In this document: in pieces, positions 35,362-43,809 of the stretch
Layout: the number at the start of each line of letters is the position of its first letter
How positions within the stretch are numbered: position 1 is the first letter of the stretch
Assembly: GCA_021158055.1 (NCBI GenBank)
Contig: JAGGVJ010000038.1
Span: 1 to 43,809 of the forward strand
Direction of reading: 5' to 3'
Length of the DNA: 43,809 bases
Origin: Candidatus Iainarchaeum sp.
Lineage (GTDB): Archaea; Iainarchaeota; Iainarchaeia; JAGGVJ01
Position numbers and translations under genes: made by a program
The notes under the pieces: model-generated
What the model saw: the letters and a program-made list of their open reading frames with translations, nothing else
Database searches by the model: none
Told to the model about the DNA's origin: nothing

Positions 35362-36303
35362 ATGGAATCCGAAGTTGGATTTGACCCTAAATTGCTTGTG
35401 TTTGGAAGCACTTCTTTTGACAATCTCACCACTCCGATGGACAGGCAGCAGGTGGCTGGAGGGGCGGGGTATTATTCGGCTTGCGCGGCATCTTTTTTTA
35501 CTAAAGTGAAATTTCTTTCAAATATCGGACTTGATTTTCCTTCGCAGTATGTCGGTCTGATTGAGCGCCTGGGTGTTGATGTCAGCGATGTTTCGTTTGG
35601 AGGCAATTGCGCGCGTTTTCACATAACTTATGAGGATTTTCAGGATGCTAATTATGACTTTATAGATTTTGGGGTGTGCAAGGAACCGGTTGTTATCCCG
35701 GAGTCTGCAAAACAGATAAAAAATGTTCATTTTGCAACTTTGAACAGTGACATTTTGCTTGATTCGATTGATGTTCTCGGAAAAAGAAAGATTTATTCAA
35801 TGGATTCTCATTCAAGTGTTTTTAAACTGTTTCCTGACCAGTTTGTAGAAAGTATTTCCCGCGTTAAGGTCTTGTTTCTGAATCACGAGGAGGCAAGGAT
35901 GATTTCCTGCAGGAACAATGTGTCGGACACGATTGATGAGCTCCTTTCAGTCGGTCCGGAAATTGTTGTAATAAAGCAGGGAAAACACGGGGCTGTTGTC
36001 GGTTCAAAGAAGTTCAGCTTCAAGGTGCCGACTCTAAACGCATTGCAGGTTGTTGATCCGACGGGTGCGGGGGACTGTTTCAGTGCTTCTTTTGCAGGTT
36101 ATCTTGCGCAGTCAAAAAAGCGCATGACTTTGAATTCTGTGTTTGAGGGATTAATGCATGCAAGCGCGGTTTCTGCATTGGTTATTCAGGATTTCGGCCC
36201 GAATAAGTTGTTTTCGGTAAGCCGCAAGGACATATCCAATGTCATGGATACTGCAAGCTGCGGCGTGGACCTGGATCTGGAAAAGGCGGTTGCAAATTAT
36301 TGA
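35362..36303 (+). CDS. PfkB/ribokinase-family sugar kinase
   Basis: GGAGYYSACAASFF; VDPTGAGDCFSASFAGYLA. Confidence 0.88.
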   Translation: MESEVGFDPKLLVFGSTSFDNLTTPMDRQQVAGGAGYYSACAASFFTKVKFLSNIGLDFPSQYVGLIERLGVDVSDVSFGGNCARFHITYEDFQDANYDFIDFGVCKEPVVIPESAKQIKNVHFATLNSDILLDSIDVLGKRKIYSMDSHSSVFKLFPDQFVESISRVKVLFLNHEEARMISCRNNVSDTIDELLSVGPEIVVIKQGKHGAVVGSKKFSFKVPTLNALQVVDPTGAGDCFSASFAGYLAQSKKRMTLNSVFEGLMHASAVSALVIQDFGPNKLFSVSRKDISNVMDTASCGVDLDLEKAVANY

Positions 36304-36450
36304 ATTTAATCAATTGCAGGTATTTTTCCAAAGGCCAATAAAAAGATAATCAAATACTAATAAAAACAGTTTCATACATAATATATTATACTTTTTTGCC
36401 AAAAAACATATTTTTAGTAAATTTAACTCATGCAGCTGATTTTTATTTGC

Positions 36451-36548
36451 GGGCCCGTAGCTCAGTCTGGCTAGAGGAATTTTTTTCCGGCTAAAGCACC
36501 TGGCTTTTAACCAGGGAGTCGCGGGTTCAAATCCCGTCGGGCCCGCCA
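36451..36548 (+). tRNA. tRNA-Lys (anticodon TTT) with 20-nt D-arm intron (36475-36494); CCA encoded
   Basis: Same scaffold as 32109 tRNA; anticodon loop CTTTTAA; insert AGGAATTTTTTTCCGGCTAA. Confidence 0.93.
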
Positions 36549-36640
36549 TAACTGGTTTTTTGTTTGTTAAACACTGATTGTTCGTCAATTATCGAAGTGA
36601 ACATATTTATTTGTGGAAAGTCTTAATTTTGTTGAGTTTT

Positions 36641-37651
36641 ATGGGTGAAAATATGTATGATGACCTTTTTTCGATTTTAAAACAAAACTCTTCCTTGATA
36701 GAAGAAGAGTTTTTGAAGTTTTTTAGTGCGGGTTTTAAACCAAAGCTTTTGTACAAGCCAATCAGGGAGTTTCTGGTTGACGGCGGCAAGAAAGCAAGGC
36801 CAACAATGTGTATGCTTGCCTGTGAGGGATTCTGCAGTCCGCCGAAGGATCTGGTTAAGATTGCATCGGCAGTTGAATTGTTGCATAATTTTACCCTTGT
36901 TCACGATGACATCATTGATAATTCTGATGTGAGGCGAACCAACCCGACCATGCACAAGAAGTATGGTGTTCCGATTGCGATTCTTTCAGGGGACGTGATG
37001 TTTGCCTATGTTTTCAAGATAATTTCAGGCACAAGCTTTTCAGATGGGATTAAAGTTCGTCTTGTGAAGCTTTTTTCCGAAAAAAGTATTGAGCTTGGCC
37101 AGGGGGAAGTGCATCAGATTGAAGCAGTTCATTCAAACACTCTTGACGAGAATGTTTATGCAAGGGTCGCTCAAAAAAAGACTTCCGCTCTTTTTGATGT
37201 CGCCATGCTCAGCGGGGCAATAGTCGGCGGGGCAACAGATGATGCTCTTGAAAAACTTCTTATTTATTCAAACAAGCTTGGGTTGGCTTTTCAGGTCCGC
37301 GATGACATCCTTGACCTGACCGGAGAAGAAAATATCATCGGAAAGAAAAGCGGGAACGACATAAAGGAAGGCAAAAGAACCCTTATTACAATTCACGCGC
37401 TGAATCATCTGCCAAGAGACAAAAGCAGGGTGCTTAGTGGCATTTTAAACATTCCGGCCAGGCGCACGACAGACAATGACGTGCGGGATGCAATGGCGTT
37501 GATTCACGAGGCTGATTCCATTAAGTTTGCACAGGAGTTTGCCGAGAACCTTGGAAAGGAAGGTATTGGGGCGTTGGGTGTTATTCCAAACGAGCGGGTC
37601 AGGACCGTGTTTGTGGATTTGATGAATTTTGCAATTCAAAGGGATAATTGA
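36641..37651 (+). CDS. Polyprenyl synthetase (GGPP synthase-like)
   Basis: FARM LVHDDIIDNSDVRR; SARM RDDILDLTG; GGKKARP. Confidence 0.9.
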   Translation: MGENMYDDLFSILKQNSSLIEEEFLKFFSAGFKPKLLYKPIREFLVDGGKKARPTMCMLACEGFCSPPKDLVKIASAVELLHNFTLVHDDIIDNSDVRRTNPTMHKKYGVPIAILSGDVMFAYVFKIISGTSFSDGIKVRLVKLFSEKSIELGQGEVHQIEAVHSNTLDENVYARVAQKKTSALFDVAMLSGAIVGGATDDALEKLLIYSNKLGLAFQVRDDILDLTGEENIIGKKSGNDIKEGKRTLITIHALNHLPRDKSRVLSGILNIPARRTTDNDVRDAMALIHEADSIKFAQEFAENLGKEGIGALGVIPNERVRTVFVDLMNFAIQRDN

Positions 37652-37719
37652 TTGTTGGTTGTTTTGAGTTGGTAAGTAATTTCAGAGGTCTTTTACTGGA
37701 TTTATTGGGGGTTGGTAGT

Positions 37720-38799
37720 GTGGAGGAAATAAAAGCGTATCTGAAGGAAAAAAAGCCGTTTATTGATTCAAAGATAGAAAAGTATATTCCAAGGGAATAT
37801 ACTCAGGAGAGCCTTGATTTTTCACTTGGTCCTGCCCGTTACAGTTATGATCTTGAGGCTCCGAACGAAGCGCTCGCAAAAGTCATCTGGGAGTTTTTGG
37901 ACAGGGGCGGGAAGCGCTGGAGGCCGGCTATGTTTTTGCTTTTGGCAGATGCCTTGGGCGGAGATGTTGATGAGTTGGGTGATTTTGTACTGGTACCTGA
38001 AGTTGTTCACAATGGTACTCTTTTGGTGGATGATATTGAAGACAGGGGTGAGTTGAGAAGAGGCAAACCTTGCAGTCACTTGGTTTTTGGGGTGGATGTT
38101 GCGGTGAATGCGGGAAACGCGATGTATTTCCTGCCTATTTTGGCGTTTATGAAAAACCGCGGCAGGTTTCCTGCTGAAACAATGCTTGATGCGTATGAGA
38201 TTTATTCGCAGGAAATGGTCAATCTTCACTTTGGCCAGGCAATGGATATCTGGTGGCACGGTGGCAAGGGTTCTTCTGATTTGATAGCTGAAAATGAATA
38301 CCTTCAGATGTGCGCTTACAAGACCGGGACTTTGGCGAGGATGAGTGCCAAGCTTGCGGGTGTTTTTGCCGGCGCTTCAAAGGAAGTGATTGAGTCTCTC
38401 GGAAAGTTCGCTGAGTCAGTTGGCGTGGCTTTTCAGATACAGGATGACCTGCTGGACATTTCCCTTAAGGAAAGCGAACGCGGTGAGTTTGGAAAAACTT
38501 TCGGAAATGACATAAAGGAAGGCAAACGCACTTTGATGATCATTCACACCCTGAAAAACGCGTCGCAGGAAGACAGGAAAAGGCTTATTGAAATACTGCG
38601 CGCCCATACAAGTGATAAAGACCTTTTCTGTGAGGCTTTGGCATTGCTTGAAAAGTATGGCTCTGCAGGGTATGCAAGGGAAAAGGCAAAAAGCCTTGTG
38701 AAGGAATCCTGGGCAGAAGTGGAAAAAGTGCTTGAGCCGGGCGAAGCAAAAGAAAAACTGCAGAGTTTTGTTGAATTTTTGATAAACAGGAAAATTTAG
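37720..38799 (+). CDS. Second polyprenyl synthetase
   Basis: GGKRWRP; LLVDDIEDRGELRRG; QDDLLDISLKESERGEFGKTFGNDIKEGKRTLM. Confidence 0.9.
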   Translation: MEEIKAYLKEKKPFIDSKIEKYIPREYTQESLDFSLGPARYSYDLEAPNEALAKVIWEFLDRGGKRWRPAMFLLLADALGGDVDELGDFVLVPEVVHNGTLLVDDIEDRGELRRGKPCSHLVFGVDVAVNAGNAMYFLPILAFMKNRGRFPAETMLDAYEIYSQEMVNLHFGQAMDIWWHGGKGSSDLIAENEYLQMCAYKTGTLARMSAKLAGVFAGASKEVIESLGKFAESVGVAFQIQDDLLDISLKESERGEFGKTFGNDIKEGKRTLMIIHTLKNASQEDRKRLIEILRAHTSDKDLFCEALALLEKYGSAGYAREKAKSLVKESWAEVEKVLEPGEAKEKLQSFVEFLINRKI

Positions 38800-38857
38800 G
38801 CTGGTTCGGCAAGCCACCTGCAAAAACTTTTTATCTTACCGGGCGCTTTTTCTCTTC

Positions 38858-40036
38858 ATGGAAAAATACGATGTTATTGTAGTGGGTGCGGGTCCGGCCG
38901 GTTCTACTTGTGCTTCAGTCACTGCGATTGGTGGTTTAAGTACTCTGGTGCTTGAAAGAGACAGTTATCCTGGGGAAAACAAAGTGTGCGGGGGTGGTCT
39001 TCGCGCAGGCCTTTTGGATGCTTTTTTTGTGGATAAGTGTGTCATTGAACATGAAGTAAGACACATTACTTTTTTTGGCTCTGACGGGGATTATGCAAAA
39101 ATTGATTTGCTTACTTCTCTTGGAGCAACTGTTGACAGGAAAAAGTTTGATAACTGGCTTGCCGAACGCGCTGTCAAGGAAGGGGCAGAGCTTCGCACAA
39201 AAACTCAGGTTGAATCCATTATAATGGAGGGTGGTAAAGCCAGAGGTGTTGTTGCAAAAGACCTTTCAACCGGAAAGGTTTACAAGGCTTTTGGGGATGT
39301 TATTGTCGGTGCAGATGGCATTGGTTCTTTGGTTTCCGGTCAGGCAGGGTTTAACCACACGTTAAATGAAAAAAATACTGCTCTTTGTTTTGAACGCGAT
39401 TTTGTTCTGCCTTCTTCTGATATAAATTTGCTTGTCGGGGATTCTTTTGAAATGTATTTTGACGCATCGCGCGTTCCTGAAGGCTTTGGCTGGGTTTTCC
39501 CTAAAAAGAACGTGCTTACTGTTGGAGTGGGCTCTTTGATGTCAAAAATGAACCTGAACATCAAAGATCATTTTAATCTTTTTTTGCAGGATGAAAGGGT
39601 AAAGAAAAAAATTGCGGGAGCCAAACCTCTTGAGCCAAAGTCTCACACCATTTATTTTGGAAAGCCTTTTGACAGGATTGTAAAAAATAACATTATTTTA
39701 ACCGGTTCTGCGGCAGGTCTGGTCGGGCCGTTTTTAGGGGAAGGGATTTATTATGCAATGAGGTCCGGCGAGCTTGCCGGAAAACAGATAGTTGAAGCAA
39801 ATTTTTCCGATACGACTTTAAGGCCGTATGAGGAAAAAATAAAAAATGAATTTTACCCTTTTTTGAACTATGCTTTGACTTTGAGAAAACTTCTTTTCAA
39901 AAACGAGAATTACAACAAATTTATCAAGGTTTTGAACATGTCTGGCACAGTCAGAAAAAGTTTCATATCACACATATTAAAAACATCCACTCCGAATCTT
40001 TTTGAGAGGCTGATTTTGAGAATTTGGCTTATTTGA
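38858..40036 (+). CDS. Geranylgeranyl reductase family flavoprotein
   Basis: VIVVGAGPAGSTCASVTA; CGGGLRAG; DVIVGADGIGS; TGSAAGLVGPFLGEGIYYAMRSGELAGK. Confidence 0.88.
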   Translation: MEKYDVIVVGAGPAGSTCASVTAIGGLSTLVLERDSYPGENKVCGGGLRAGLLDAFFVDKCVIEHEVRHITFFGSDGDYAKIDLLTSLGATVDRKKFDNWLAERAVKEGAELRTKTQVESIIMEGGKARGVVAKDLSTGKVYKAFGDVIVGADGIGSLVSGQAGFNHTLNEKNTALCFERDFVLPSSDINLLVGDSFEMYFDASRVPEGFGWVFPKKNVLTVGVGSLMSKMNLNIKDHFNLFLQDERVKKKIAGAKPLEPKSHTIYFGKPFDRIVKNNIILTGSAAGLVGPFLGEGIYYAMRSGELAGKQIVEANFSDTTLRPYEEKIKNEFYPFLNYALTLRKLLFKNENYNKFIKVLNMSGTVRKSFISHILKTSTPNLFERLILRIWLI

Positions 40037-40125
40037 CTTGTTGATATGTTGATAATTACTTGATTTTTTTGAAGTTTCCAAAAAATAAATTAGTTTACAA
40101 ATAGTTTTAAAAAAGAGCTTTCACT

Positions 40126-40503
40126 ATGGTTTTTAAAAGCCCTGTATCTTATATTTGGTTGTTAGTTATTGTAAAATTTACTGGATTAAAACAAGGTATC
40201 GGTGATTCTTTTTTGGAAATGTCCAAAATGTTTAATACTGGTGACAAAAAGTTGTCGAAAAAAACTTCGGAAGTTTATTCAATAATTGCTTCCGAGTGGC
40301 CTGTTAATCCGTGTTTTGTAGCTAAAAAACTGGGGGAACACGTTTCCGAAAAAACACGAAAAAGAATATCTTCAAAGTACCTTTATCACTTTAAAAAACT
40401 TTACGATCAAGGACACATAATGATGAAAACAGTAGGAAATACAAAAATAGCCTGGGCAATGCAAGTTGAAAAATACAGGGTTATTGATGAGTTATTAGGG
40501 TGA
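40126..40503 (+). CDS. Small HTH-like protein (start may be internal, e.g. MFNTGDKK)
   Basis: TSEVYSIIASEWPVNPCFVAKKLGEHVSEKTRKRISSKYLYHFKKLYDQGHI. Confidence 0.55.
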   Translation: MVFKSPVSYIWLLVIVKFTGLKQGIGDSFLEMSKMFNTGDKKLSKKTSEVYSIIASEWPVNPCFVAKKLGEHVSEKTRKRISSKYLYHFKKLYDQGHIMMKTVGNTKIAWAMQVEKYRVIDELLG

Positions 40504-41088
40504 TTGCGGTTGTTTGACCTATTTAAGAAATTGATGGTTGCCAGACAGATTCGTTTTGATGAGGGGTGTTTAGTTTTGCTGGGTCAAGCAGTAGTGATGA
40601 CTCCAAATTCTACTCTTGTTAAAATACAAGAATCTCTTTCAAAATATGGTTTAGAAAATATTATTTATTATTCTGCTAAAGAAACTGGTTTAGACTGGTT
40701 TATAAAAATGAATCAGTCATATGGAATTAGTATTAAAAATATGCCTAAGTGGGGTATTGATACTGTTTCTTTGGCGGGGTTTGGTAGACCAAAGGTTTTA
40801 AAATTAGATATTAAAAATAAACAGTCAATTATTAATTTAGAAAATTCTATAATGAGTGAGTATATTGGCAGGAATGATAAATATGTTGATCATCTTTTTA
40901 GGGGTTTTATTGCTGGTACAGCAACAATGATATTTGGTGAACCATCTGATGCAATAGAAGTGAAGTGTAAATCTAAAGGTGATGCTTATTGTCAATTTGT
41001 TCTTAAACCAACTAATCAATTTGACTTAAGAAATAAAGAAGTTAAAGAACAATTATCTTTGCCGCAAGGTAATAAAAAAGGTGTTTGA
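40504..41088 (+). CDS. V4R (4-vinyl reductase) domain protein
   Basis: C-terminal FGEPSDAIEVKCKSKGDAYCQFVLKP resembles the V4R E..C...GD..C.F signature. Confidence 0.7.
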   Translation: MRLFDLFKKLMVARQIRFDEGCLVLLGQAVVMTPNSTLVKIQESLSKYGLENIIYYSAKETGLDWFIKMNQSYGISIKNMPKWGIDTVSLAGFGRPKVLKLDIKNKQSIINLENSIMSEYIGRNDKYVDHLFRGFIAGTATMIFGEPSDAIEVKCKSKGDAYCQFVLKPTNQFDLRNKEVKEQLSLPQGNKKGV

Positions 41089-42166
41089 AGTAGAGATTAA
41101 TATTCAAGGAGCGGGTTTAGCCGGATTGTCTTCAGCGATTTTTCTTTCTAATGTTGGTATAAATGTCTCTGTTGCAGAAAAATATAGTCACATTGGCATT
41201 GCACATAATGAAAATACGCAAGCTATGCGAAATTATGGCCAAGGGGAAGATTTGTTAAGTGAATTTAAAAATATGGGTTTAAAACTAAAAAATTTAAAAC
41301 CGATTTATAGAATAAATAAATATGCTCCTTCTCTTAGGAAATCAATAATATATTCAAAAGATAAACCATTATTTTATGTTTTTAAAAGAGGACCAAGAGA
41401 AGATTCCATAGATCATCAATTATATGATCAAGCAATTTCTAACGGCACAAATTTTAATTTTTCTTATTCGTTTAAAAATTCTGAAATAGATGTTGTGGCT
41501 AGAGGGTCAACTTATAATACTGGATTTGGTTATGGTAAGGTATTTCAAGATGTTGACATCGATGATGATTTGATTCATTTTTTGTTAGATAATAAGTATG
41601 CACCTGACGGTTATATTTATGCATTACCCTTTGGTAAACATGAAATAACAATTGCCAGTACTTCGTTTAGAAAGAATGTTTTTGAATTGAAAAAGCTTTT
41701 TGATAAATTTATGGTAGAAAACAAAGTATTTAGTGAATTGGTTGAGGGGGGCAGTATTAAACATGATTTTAGTGGCACTGGATTTTATTCACTGCCAAAA
41801 ACAGCGGTTATTGGAAGAAAATATTATGTTGGGGGTGCTGCAGGATTTGTTGAAGCTTCACGTGGTTTTGGTGATTATTATGCTGTAAAATCTGGTTTTC
41901 ATGTTTCTCGGGCTATTAACGAAAAGTTGGATTATGATAAATTATGGAGAGATGATTTTGGAAAGGAGTTATTTGAAGGATTTTCTAAAAGGATGTTCTT
42001 ACGGGGACTGGACAATTCAGGTTATGAAAAATTAATACCTAAAAAGGAAAAGGTAGAGATTAGTGAGTATGCAAAATTATCAAAAAGAATTTTAAAATTT
42101 TTTTTAGAGTTGTATTCTGTTAAAAAGTTGAATAATTGGAGGCAAGAGTATCCGTTGATACCTTAA
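41081..42166 (+). CDS. FAD-dependent oxidoreductase, geranylgeranyl-reductase-like, divergent
   Basis: INIQGAGLAGLSSAIFLSNVGINVSVAEK Rossmann motif; YYVGGAAGFVEASRGFGDYYAVKSGFHVSRAI; overlaps V4R gene by 8 nt. Confidence 0.75.
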   Translation: MFEVEINIQGAGLAGLSSAIFLSNVGINVSVAEKYSHIGIAHNENTQAMRNYGQGEDLLSEFKNMGLKLKNLKPIYRINKYAPSLRKSIIYSKDKPLFYVFKRGPREDSIDHQLYDQAISNGTNFNFSYSFKNSEIDVVARGSTYNTGFGYGKVFQDVDIDDDLIHFLLDNKYAPDGYIYALPFGKHEITIASTSFRKNVFELKKLFDKFMVENKVFSELVEGGSIKHDFSGTGFYSLPKTAVIGRKYYVGGAAGFVEASRGFGDYYAVKSGFHVSRAINEKLDYDKLWRDDFGKELFEGFSKRMFLRGLDNSGYEKLIPKKEKVEISEYAKLSKRILKFFLELYSVKKLNNWRQEYPLIP

Positions 42167-43041
42167 ATTAGTAAAGTTGCTATTCCAAAGAGCAGTTCTA
42201 TTATTAATATTAAACCCATTCCAAAGTTGACAATTGGTGCTTGAGTTTTAACATTTTCAAAATTAGTTATATTGTAATTTTTTGAAAGTTTATAAGCTAT
42301 TAATGAAATAAAAATTGCCAAGGTTGATGGGAATATAAATTTATTATCAACTAAATTGATTAAAGAAGAAATTGCAATAATTAAAAGTGTTATTATTAGA
42401 ATGAAGAATATTAACTTTACGGAATTTTCATTTCCAATTAAAACAGGGATTGTTTTTATATTCATTTGTTTTTCAGTTTCCATATCTTCTAAATCTTTTA
42501 TAGTTGCGATATTTATTGCTAATACATAAAAGAAAAGGAAAAATAAAATTGGGAAATGGTCAACTGGGCTAATTAACCAAACACAAATGAAAGGAATTGC
42601 ACCATATAAAGTTCCACCAACTAAATTAGATAATCCCAGTTTTGTTTTTAATCTGATTGGAGGTAAAGAATATACAATTGAAATTAGAATAAATAACAGC
42701 ATTAAGCTGGTTGTTAGGATATTCGTGGGTAAGGTAAATATTATTGAGATTATAAAGAACAGAATACTTATGTAAAACGCTGTTTCTTTTTTTATTTTGC
42801 TGCTTGGTATTGGTCTGTTTGGTTTACTAATTTTGTCAATATTAATATCATAAACTTGATTAAAGGCATTTAACCCAAGTATAGCTAGTGAAAGAGAGAG
42901 TATAACTAATAACAAATTTGTATTGACATTTAAGTTTTGATTTATAATAATCCAAAACAAAATTGAATTGAATATAGTTATTGCAACATATTGAGGAACT
43001 GTTAAGTCAATAAATATTTTTATTTTTTTTATTAAGTTCAT
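42163..43041 (-). CDS. UbiA-family prenyltransferase
   Basis: NAFNQVYDINIDKISKPNRPIPSSKIKKETA (Nx3Dx2D-type motif), later IKDLEDMETEKQMNIKTIPV; multiple TM helices. Confidence 0.88.
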   Translation of the reverse strand: MNLIKKIKIFIDLTVPQYVAITIFNSILFWIIINQNLNVNTNLLLVILSLSLAILGLNAFNQVYDINIDKISKPNRPIPSSKIKKETAFYISILFFIISIIFTLPTNILTTSLMLLFILISIVYSLPPIRLKTKLGLSNLVGGTLYGAIPFICVWLISPVDHFPILFFLFFYVLAINIATIKDLEDMETEKQMNIKTIPVLIGNENSVKLIFFILIITLLIIAISSLINLVDNKFIFPSTLAIFISLIAYKLSKNYNITNFENVKTQAPIVNFGMGLILIIELLFGIATLLI

Positions 43042-43050
43042 ATTATCGCT

Positions 43051-43809
43051 TTATTTTTTTAACAATGAATAAAAGTTGATTTTTCTTGAGTTTTCCCATA
43101 CTTCATTAAAGTCATTTTCTAATTTTTGAGCAAATTCACATTTTTTTCCAGAAGGTGAAAAAATGTGGATGATTATATCTGGGCGGGTATTGTTTAACAT
43201 ATCAAATATTGTTATTATGGCTTCTTTTTTTGATCTGATAAATGTATTGATATGTGCTTCTTTTTCCCGTAATTCAAACTGATTTTTAGCGAGATAAGTC
43301 ACTGTTTCGTTTACCCGATTTAATTCAAAAATATTCTCGATTAATTTAGGTAATAAAAAATGAAGTTTTCCTACTATTTTGATGGTGTTTCCTCTTTTTA
43401 GACAGTCTAAAAACACTTCTTCTGTTTTTTTATCAGAGAAATATTTTGTTTCAACCCCCCCACAGGCTAAAATAGTGTCTGATTCTGCTCTCTCTAACAT
43501 TTTTAAGTAATAATCAGTTAATTGTTCAACGGAATTTATTTTAATCAATTTAAAAATATCTTTTACTTCGTTGTCTTGGTGTTGTTCATGTATGCTGATT
43601 TTTTCAAGTAGTTCGTTTTTTGTGTTGTTGATTTCTTTTTGTTTTGTTTGGAATGCTTTTTCTATGTTTTTGTTTGTGTTTATTATGAAGAATTGTTTTG
43701 GGTTGCTTTCTTGTGATTCAATTAGTTTTTTTCGTTCGAGTTCGGTTAGTGTGTCGTATATTCTTCCTCTTGGAACCCCTGATTCCTTGCTTATTTCAAA
43801 GGCGCTCAT
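43051..43809 (-). CDS. TrmB-family transcriptional regulator, probably truncated at the window edge
   Basis: AFEISKESGVPRGRIYDTLTELERKKLIES HTH, then coiled-coil and PLD-like sensor domain. Confidence 0.75.
   Translation of the reverse strand: MSAFEISKESGVPRGRIYDTLTELERKKLIESQESNPKQFFIINTNKNIEKAFQTKQKEINNTKNELLEKISIHEQHQDNEVKDIFKLIKINSVEQLTDYYLKMLERAESDTILACGGVETKYFSDKKTEEVFLDCLKRGNTIKIVGKLHFLLPKLIENIFELNRVNETVTYLAKNQFELREKEAHINTFIRSKKEAIITIFDMLNNTRPDIIIHIFSPSGKKCEFAQKLENDFNEVWENSRKINFYSLLKK

Noticed and set aside
36310-36588. Minus-strand ORF containing AGPTGFEPATPWLKARCFSRKKIPLARLSYGPA
   Set aside because: Spurious translation antisense to tRNA-Lys(TTT) and its flanks

Overview
Archaeal chromosomal window. 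Supporting markers are TFE-alpha, the aTrm56-like tRNA methylase, PRC-barrel protein, class III-type pilin N-termini, isoprenoid-lipid genes, TrmB and TATA-type promoters. I would guess a DPANN-like or other poorly sampled lineage, but that is inference only. Main content: (i) AT-rich left end with a frameshifted STAS-like (DUF4325-type) gene and an archaeal AAA ATPase; (ii) an L-asparaginase reading frame disrupted at two places; (iii) a PurF-PurD fusion; (iv) a five-gene minus-strand pilin / beta-propeller / Ig-repeat surface operon; (v) two KaiC-like ATPases, one with a degenerate P-loop; (vi) a COG1361-like protein plus FtsX-ATPase-FtsX transporter; (vii) two tRNA-Lys genes (CTT and TTT), each with a 20-21 nt insert in the D arm that folds as a bulge-helix-bulge intron; (viii) two decayed IS605/TnpB-type elements, one an internal-deletion derivative preceded by a small ORF; (ix) an isoprenoid-lipid cluster (two prenyl synthases, geranylgeranyl reductase) running into an AT-rich HTH / V4R / flavoprotein / UbiA / TrmB locus. 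No CRISPR array or rRNA was seen. Family names come from motif recognition by eye; no searches were run.
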